A stretch of 64,000 nucleotides of DNA from Patiria miniata (Eukaryota; Echinodermata; Asteroidea; Valvatida; Asterinidae): NCBI RefSeq assembly GCF_015706575.1, contig NW_024037068.1:62001-126000 (forward strand). Reading direction: 5' to 3'. Of the stretch, positions 56,901-64,000 are shown piece by piece. A program made the position numbers and the translations under genes. How positions within the stretch are numbered: position 1 is the stretch's first letter; every line of letters starts with the position of its first letter. A model generated the notes under the pieces. It saw only the letters and a program-made list of their open reading frames with translations. It ran no database searches and was not told where the DNA came from.

Positions 56901-59900
56901 CATGTTAAGGTACCTCTAGACCCAGACTCATGAGAGCCATGTCGGCTGGCGCTGACAGCCCTTGCTATGGGACTTACTGCACAAAAACGAAACTGGGGGC
57001 ATCATGTACCTACATCTGGGGCTCACTCCAAAAGTTTCAAGTCTGACGCCTTGCCGATTTGTCAGCATGTTGGCCTATTCATCCGCTATCCAACAAGATA
57101 AAGTTTGTCAAAATCCATCCATGTTAAGGTACCTCTAGACCCAGACTCATGAGAGCCATGTCGGCAGGCGCTGACAGCCCTTGCTATGGGACTTACTGCA
57201 CAAAAACGAAACTGGGGGCATCATGTACCTACATCTGGGGCTCACTCCAAAAGTTTCAAGTCTGACGCCTTGCCGATTTGTCAGCATGTTGGCCTATTCA
57301 TCCGCTATCCAACAAGATAAAGTTTGTCAAAATCCATCCATGTTAAGGTACCTCTAGACCCAGACTCATGAGAGCCATGTCGGCTGGCGCTGACAGCCCT
57401 TGCTATGGGACTTACTGCACAAAAACGAAACTGGGGGCATCATGTACCTACATCTGGGGCTCACTCCAAAAGTTTCAAGTCTGACGCCTTGCCGATTTGT
57501 CAGCATGTTGGCCTATTCATCCGCTATCCAACAAGATAAAGTTTGTCAAAATCCATCCATGTTAAGGTACCTCTAGACCCAGACTCATGAGAGCCATGTC
57601 GGCTGGCGCTGACAGCCCTTGCTATGGGACTTACTGCACAAAAACGAAACTGGGGGCATCATGTACCTACATCTGGGGCTCACTCCAAAAGTTTCAAGTC
57701 TGACGCCTTGCCGATTTGTCAGCATGTTGGCCTATTCATCCGCTATCCAACAAGATAAAGTTTGTCAAAATCCATCCATGTTAAGGTACCTCTAGACCCA
57801 GACTCATGAGAGCCATGTCGGCTGGCGCTGACAGCCCTTGCTATGGGACTTACTGCACAAAAACGAAACTGGGGGCATCATGTACCTACATCTGGGGCTC
57901 ACTCCAAAAGTTTCAAGTCTGACGCCTTGCCGATTTGTCAGCATGTTGGCCTATTCATCCGCTATCCAACAAGATAAAGTTTGTCAAAATCCATCCATGT
58001 TAAGGTACCTCTAGACCCAGACTCATGAGAGCCATGTCGGCAGGCGCTGACAGCCCTTGCTATGGGACTTACTGCACAAAAACGAAACTGGGGGCATCAT
58101 GTACCTACATCTGGGGCTCACTCCAAAAGTTTCAAGTCTGACGCCTTGCCGATTTGTCAGCATGTTGGCCTATTCATCCGCTATCCAACAAGATAAAGTT
58201 TGTCAAAATCCATCCATGTTAAGGTACCTCTAGACCCAGACTCATGAGAGCCATGTCGGCTGGCGCTGACAGCCCTTGCTATGGGACTTACTGCACAAAA
58301 ACGAAACTGGGGGCATCATGTACCTACATCTGGGGCTCACTCCAAAAGTTTCAAGTCTGACGCCTTGCCGATTTGTCAGCATGTTGGCCTATTCATCCGC
58401 TATCCAACAAGATAAAGTTTGTCAAAATCCATCCATGTTAAGGTACCTCTAGACCCAGACTCATGAGAGCCATGTCGGCTGGCGCTGACAGCCCTTGCTA
58501 TGGGACTTACTGCACAAAAACGAAACTGGGGGCATCATGTACCTACATCTGGGGCTCACTCCAAAAGTTTCAAGTCTGACGCCTTGCCGATTTGTCAGCA
58601 TGTTGGCCTATTCATCCGCTATCCAACAAGATAAAGTTTGTCAAAATCCATCCATGTTAAGGTACCTCTAGACCCAGACTCATGAGAGCCATGTCGGCAG
58701 GCGCTGACAGCCCTTGCTATGGGACTTACTGCACAAAAACGAAACTGGGGGCATCATGTACCTACATCTGGGGCTCACTCCAAAAGTTTCAAGTCTGACG
58801 CCTTGCCGATTTGTCAGCATGTTGGCCTATTCATCCGCTATCCAACAAGATAAAGTTTGTCAAAATCCATCCATGTTAAGGTACCTCTAGACCCAGACTC
58901 ATGAGAGCCATGTCGGCTGGCGCTGACAGCCCTTGCTATGGGACTTACTGCACAAAAACGAAACTGGGGGCATCATGTACCTACATCTGGGGCTCACTCC
59001 AAAAGTTTCAAGTCTGACGCCTTGCCGATTTGTCAGCATGTTGGCCTATTCATCCGCTATCCAACAAGATAAAGTTTGTCAAAATCCATCCATGTTAAGG
59101 TACCTCTAGACCCAGACTCATGAGAGCCATGTCGGCAGGCGCTGACAGCCCTTGCTATGGGACTTACTGCACAAAAACGAAACTGGGGGCATCATGTACC
59201 TACATCTGGGGCTCACTCCAAAAGTTTCAAGTCTGACGCCTTGCCGATTTGTCAGCATGTTGGCCTATTCATCCGCTATCCAACAAGATAAAGTTTGTCA
59301 AAATCCATCCATGTTAAGGTACCTCTAGACCCAGACTCATGAGAGCCATGTCGGCTGGCGCTGACAGCCCTTGCTATGGGACTTACTGCACAAAAACGAA
59401 ACTGGGGGCATCATGTACCTACATCTGGGGCTCACTCCAAAAGTTTCAAGTCTGACGCCTTGCCGATTTGTCAGCATGTTGGCCTATTCATCCGCTATCC
59501 AACAAGATAAAGTTTGTCAAAATCCATCCATGTTAAGGTACCTCTAGACCCAGACTCATGAGAGCCATGTCGGCTGGCGCTGACAGCCCTTGCTATGGGA
59601 CTTACTGCACAAAAACGAAACTGGGGGCATCATGTACCTACATCTGGGGCTCACTCCAAAAGTTTCAAGTCTGACGCCTTGCCGATTTGTCAGCATGTTG
59701 GCCTATTCATCCGCTATCCAACAAGATAAAGTTTGTCAAAATCCATCCATGTTAAGGTACCTCTAGACCCAGACTCATGAGAGCCATGTCGGCTGGCGCT
59801 GACAGCCCTTGCTATGGGACTTACTGCACAAAAACGAAACTGGGGGCATCATGTACCTACATCTGGGGCTCACTCCAAAAGTTTCAAGTCTGACGCCTTG

Positions 59901-62900
59901 CCGATTTGTCAGCATGTTGGCCTATTCATCCGCTATCCAACAAGATAAAGTTTGTCAAAATCCATCCATGTTAAGGTACCTCTAGACCCAGACTCATGAG
60001 AGCCATGTCGGCTGGCGCTGACAGCCCTTGCTATGGGACTTACTGCACAAAAACGAAACTGGGGGCATCATGTACCTACATCTGGGGCTCACTCCAAAAG
60101 TTTCAAGTCTGACGCCTTGCCGATTTGTCAGCATGTTGGCCTATTCATCCGCTATCCAACAAGATAAAGTTTGTCAAAATCCATCCATGTTAAGGTACCT
60201 CTAGACCCAGACTCATGAGAGCCATGTCGGCTGGCGCTGACAGCCCTTGCTATGGGACTTACTGCACAAAAACGAAACTGGGGGCATCATGTACCTACAT
60301 CTGGGGCTCACTCCAAAAGTTTCAAGTCTGACGCCTTGCCGATTTGTCAGCATGTTGGCCTATTCATCCGCTATCCAACAAGATAAAGTTTGTCAAAATC
60401 CATCCATGTTAAGGTACCTCTAGACCCAGACTCATGAGAGCCATGTCGGCTGGCGCTGACAGCCCTTGCTATGGGACTTACTGCACAAAAACGAAACTGG
60501 GGGCATCATGTACCTACATCTGGGGCTCACTCCAAAAGTTTCAAGTCTGACGCCTTGCCGATTTGTCAGCATGTTGGCCTATTCATCCGCTATCCAACAA
60601 GATAAAGTTTGTCAAAATCCATCCATGTTAAGGTACCTCTAGACCCAGACTCATGAGAGCCATGTCGGCTGGCGCTGACAGCCCTTGCTATGGGACTTAC
60701 TGCACAAAAACGAAACTGGGGGCATCATGTACCTACATCTGGGGCTCACTCCAAAAGTTTCAAGTCTGACGCCTTGCCGATTTGTCAGCATGTTGGCCTA
60801 TTCATCCGCTATCCAACAAGATAAAGTTTGTCAAAATCCATCCATGTTAAGGTACCTCTAGACCCAGACTCATGAGAGCCATGTCGGCTGGCGCTGACAG
60901 CCCTTGCTATGGGACTTACTGCACAAAAACGAAACTGGGGGCATCATGTACCTACATCTGGGGCTCACTCCAAAAGTTTCAAGTCTGACGCCTTGCCGAT
61001 TTGTCAGCATGTTGGCCTATTCATCCGCTATCCAACAAGATAAAGTTTGTCAAAATCCATCCATGTTAAGGTACCTCTAGACCCAGACTCATGAGAGCCA
61101 TGTCGGCTGGCGCTGACAGCCCTTGCTATGGGACTTACTGCACAAAAACGAAACTGGGGGCATCATGTACCTACATCTGGGGCTCACTCCAAAAGTTTCA
61201 AGTCTGACGCCTTGCCGATTTGTCAGCATGTTGGCCTATTCATCCGCTATCCAACAAGATAAAGTTTGTCAAAATCCATCCATGTTAAGGTACCTCTAGA
61301 CCCAGACTCATGAGAGCCATGTCGGCTGGCGCTGACAGCCCTTGCTATGGGACTTACTGCACAAAAACGAAACTGGGGGCATCATGTACCTACATCTGGG
61401 GCTCACTCCAAAAGTTTCAAGTCTGACGCCTTGCCGATTTGTCAGCATGTTGGCCTATTCATCCGCTATCCAACAAGATAAAGTTTGTCAAAATCCATCC
61501 ATGTTAAGGTACCTCTAGACCCAGACTCATGAGAGCCATGTCGGCTGGCGCTGACAGCCCTTGCTATGGGACTTACTGCACAAAAACGAAACTGGGGGCA
61601 TCATGTACCTACATCTGGGGCTCACTCCAAAAGTTTCAAGTCTGACGCCTTGCCGATTTGTCAGCATGTTGGCCTATTCATCCGCTATCCAACAAGATAA
61701 AGTTTGTCAAAATCCATCCATGTTAAGGTACCTCTAGACCCAGACTCATGAGAGCCATGTCGGCTGGCGCTGACAGCCCTTGCTATGGGACTTACTGCAC
61801 AAAAACGAAACTGGGGGCATCATGTACCTACATCTGGGGCTCACTCCAAAAGTTTCAAGTCTGACGCCTTGCCGATTTGTCAGCATGTTGGCCTATTCAT
61901 CCGCTATCCAACAAGATAAAGTTTGTCAAAATCCATCCATGTTAAGGTACCTCTAGACCCAGACTCATGAGAGCCATGTCGGCTGGCGCTGACAGCCCTT
62001 GCTATGGGACTTACTGCACAAAAACGAAACTGGGGGCATCATGTACCTACATCTGGGGCTCACTCCAAAAGTTTCAAGTCTGACGCCTTGCCGATTTGTC
62101 AGCATGTTGGCCTATTCATCCGCTATCCAACAAGATAAAGTTTGTCAAAATCCATCCATGTTAAGGTACCTCTAGACCCAGACTCATGAGAGCCATGTCG
62201 GCTGGCGCTGACAGCCCTTGCTATGGGACTTACTGCACAAAAACGAAACTGGGGGCATCATGTACCTACATCTGGGGCTCACTCCAAAAGTTTCAAGTCT
62301 GACGCCTTGCCGATTTGTCAGCATGTTGGCCTATTCATCCGCTATCCAACAAGATAAAGTTTGTCAAAATCCATCCATGTTAAGGTACCTCTAGACCCAG
62401 ACTCATGAGAGCCATGTCGGCTGGCGCTGACAGCCCTTGCTATGGGACTTACTGCACAAAAACGAAACTGGGGGCATCATGTACCTACATCTGGGGCTCA
62501 CTCCAAAAGTTTCAAGTCTGACGCCTTGCCGATTTGTCAGCATGTTGGCCTATTCATCCGCTATCCAACAAGATAAAGTTTGTCAAAATCCATCCATGTT
62601 AAGGTACCTCTAGACCCAGACTCATGAGAGCCATGTCGGCTGGCGCTGACAGCCCTTGCTATGGGACTTACTGCACAAAAACGAAACTGGGGGCATCATG
62701 TACCTACATCTGGGGCTCACTCCAAAAGTTTCAAGTCTGACGCCTTGCCGATTTGTCAGCATGTTGGCCTATTCATCCGCTATCCAACAAGATAAAGTTT
62801 GTCAAAATCCATCCATGTTAAGGTACCTCTAGACCCAGACTCATGAGAGCCATGTCGGCTGGCGCTGACAGCCCTTGCTATGGGACTTACTGCACAAAAA

Positions 62901-64000
62901 CGAAACTGGGGGCATCATGTACCTACATCTGGGGCTCACTCCAAAAGTTTCAAGTCTGACGCCTTGCCGATTTGTCAGCATGTTGGCCTATTCATCCGCT
63001 ATCCAACAAGATAAAGTTTGTCAAAATCCATCCATGTTAAGGTACCTCTAGACCCAGACTCATGAGAGCCATGTCGGCTGGCGCTGACAGCCCTTGCTAT
63101 GGGACTTACTGCACAAAAACGAAACTGGGGGCATCATGTACCTACATCTGGGGCTCACTCCAAAAGTTTCAAGTCTGACGCCTTGCCGATTTGTCAGCAT
63201 GTTGGCCTATTCATCCGCTATCCAACAAGATAAAGTTTGTCAAAATCCATCCATGTTAAGGTACCTCTAGACCCAGACTCATGAGAGCCATGTCGGCTGG
63301 CGCTGACAGCCCTTGCTATGGGACTTACTGCACAAAAACGAAACTGGGGGCATCATGTACCTACATCTGGGGCTCACTCCAAAAGTTTCAAGTCTGACGC
63401 CTTGCCGATTTGTCAGCATGTTGGCCTATTCATCCGCTATCCAACAAGATAAAGTTTGTCAAAATCCATCCATGTTAAGGTACCTCTAGACCCAGACTCA
63501 TGAGAGCCATGTCGGCTGGCGCTGACAGCCCTTGCTATGGGACTTACTGCACAAAAACGAAACTGGGGGCATCATGTACCTACATCTGGGGCTCACTCCA
63601 AAAGTTTCAAGTCTGACGCCTTGCCGATTTGTCAGCATGTTGGCCTATTCATCCGCTATCCAACAAGATAAAGTTTGTCAAAATCCATCCATGTTAAGGT
63701 ACCTCTAGACCCAGACTCATGAGAGCCATGTCGGCTGGCGCTGACAGCCCTTGCTATGGGACTTACTGCACAAAAACGAAACTGGGGGCATCATGTACCT
63801 ACATCTGGGGCTCACTCCAAAAGTTTCAAGTCTGACGCCTTGCCGATTTGTCAGCATGTTGGCCTATTCATCCGCTATCCAACAAGATAAAGTTTGTCAA
63901 AATCCATCCATGTTAAGGTACCTCTAGACCCAGACTCATGAGAGCCATGTCGGCTGGCGCTGACAGCCCTTGCTATGGGACTTACTGCACAAAAACGAAA
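56901..64000. repeat. 219-bp satellite array, 32 full copies plus 92 bp, continuing past the window
   Basis: Unit starts CATGTTAAGGTACCTCTAGA and recurs exactly every 219 bp (56901, 57120, 57339 ... 63909). Copies are identical by eye except one T/A site in GTCGGC(T/A)GGCGC. A occurs only in copies 2, 6, 9 and 11; copies 12 onward all have T. Although 219 is a multiple of three, every frame is stopped, so it is not coding. There is no spacer diversity, so it is not CRISPR, and no resemblance to 5S rRNA or spliceosomal RNA genes. Confidence 0.97.

Noticed and set aside
56901..64000. CRISPR array, or tandem rRNA/snRNA genes
   Set aside because: Units are contiguous with no variable spacers, and the 219-bp unit does not resemble 5S rRNA, U1, U2 or U6. 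All frames contain stops, so it is not a repetitive protein gene either.

Overview
The window looks like nuclear DNA of a marine deuterostome invertebrate, most likely an echinoderm. Genes have many short exons with GT-AG introns, intergenic DNA is AT-rich, and there are abundant fold-back MITEs, tRNA-derived SINE-like repeats, long G or C homopolymers and a large satellite. One gene is a clear invertebrate SoxE. The species assignment is an inference from style, not from a marker. Two runs of exactly 500 N (8092-8591 and 36221-36720) are scaffold gaps of unknown true size.

Layout. 1-6250 is repeat-rich and non-coding. It ends in a transposon nest in which an old element family (3780-4322 and a second, broken copy) was invaded by two other elements, each with a 9-bp target duplication. 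6342-8030 (+) holds the first two exons of a secreted protein whose remainder falls in or beyond the first N gap. 9682-12772 (+) is a complete two-exon SoxE gene with dimerisation domain, HMG box, K2-like domain and a 3' UTR with three Pumilio-type sites. About 24 kb of non-coding DNA follows (12773-37495), with MITEs, SINE fragments and a few unique stretches that could be SoxE regulatory elements.

37496-55462 (-) is a large gene reconstructed here from 18 exons whose reading phases all agree (1079 codons, 3' end missing). In order, the predicted protein has an ERICH3-like N-terminal motif, RPKS repeats, acidic segments, eleven TQT/CQT/QV motifs at about 11-residue spacing (a candidate dynein light chain LC8 ladder), a PLAT/LH2 domain, a long Ser/Asp/Glu/Gly-rich segment, a short coiled coil, and ankyrin repeats that run into the missing end. 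A perfect RFX-type X-box lies in its second intron. Together these suggest a ciliary or microtubule-associated scaffold; that role is inferred. It is transcribed toward SoxE (tail to tail).

56901-64000 is a 219-bp satellite: 32 full copies plus a partial one, almost identical, running off the window edge about 1.4 kb upstream of the start codon of the large gene. The LC8-ladder/PLAT/ankyrin protein and the satellite with its single drifting variant are the two most interesting items.
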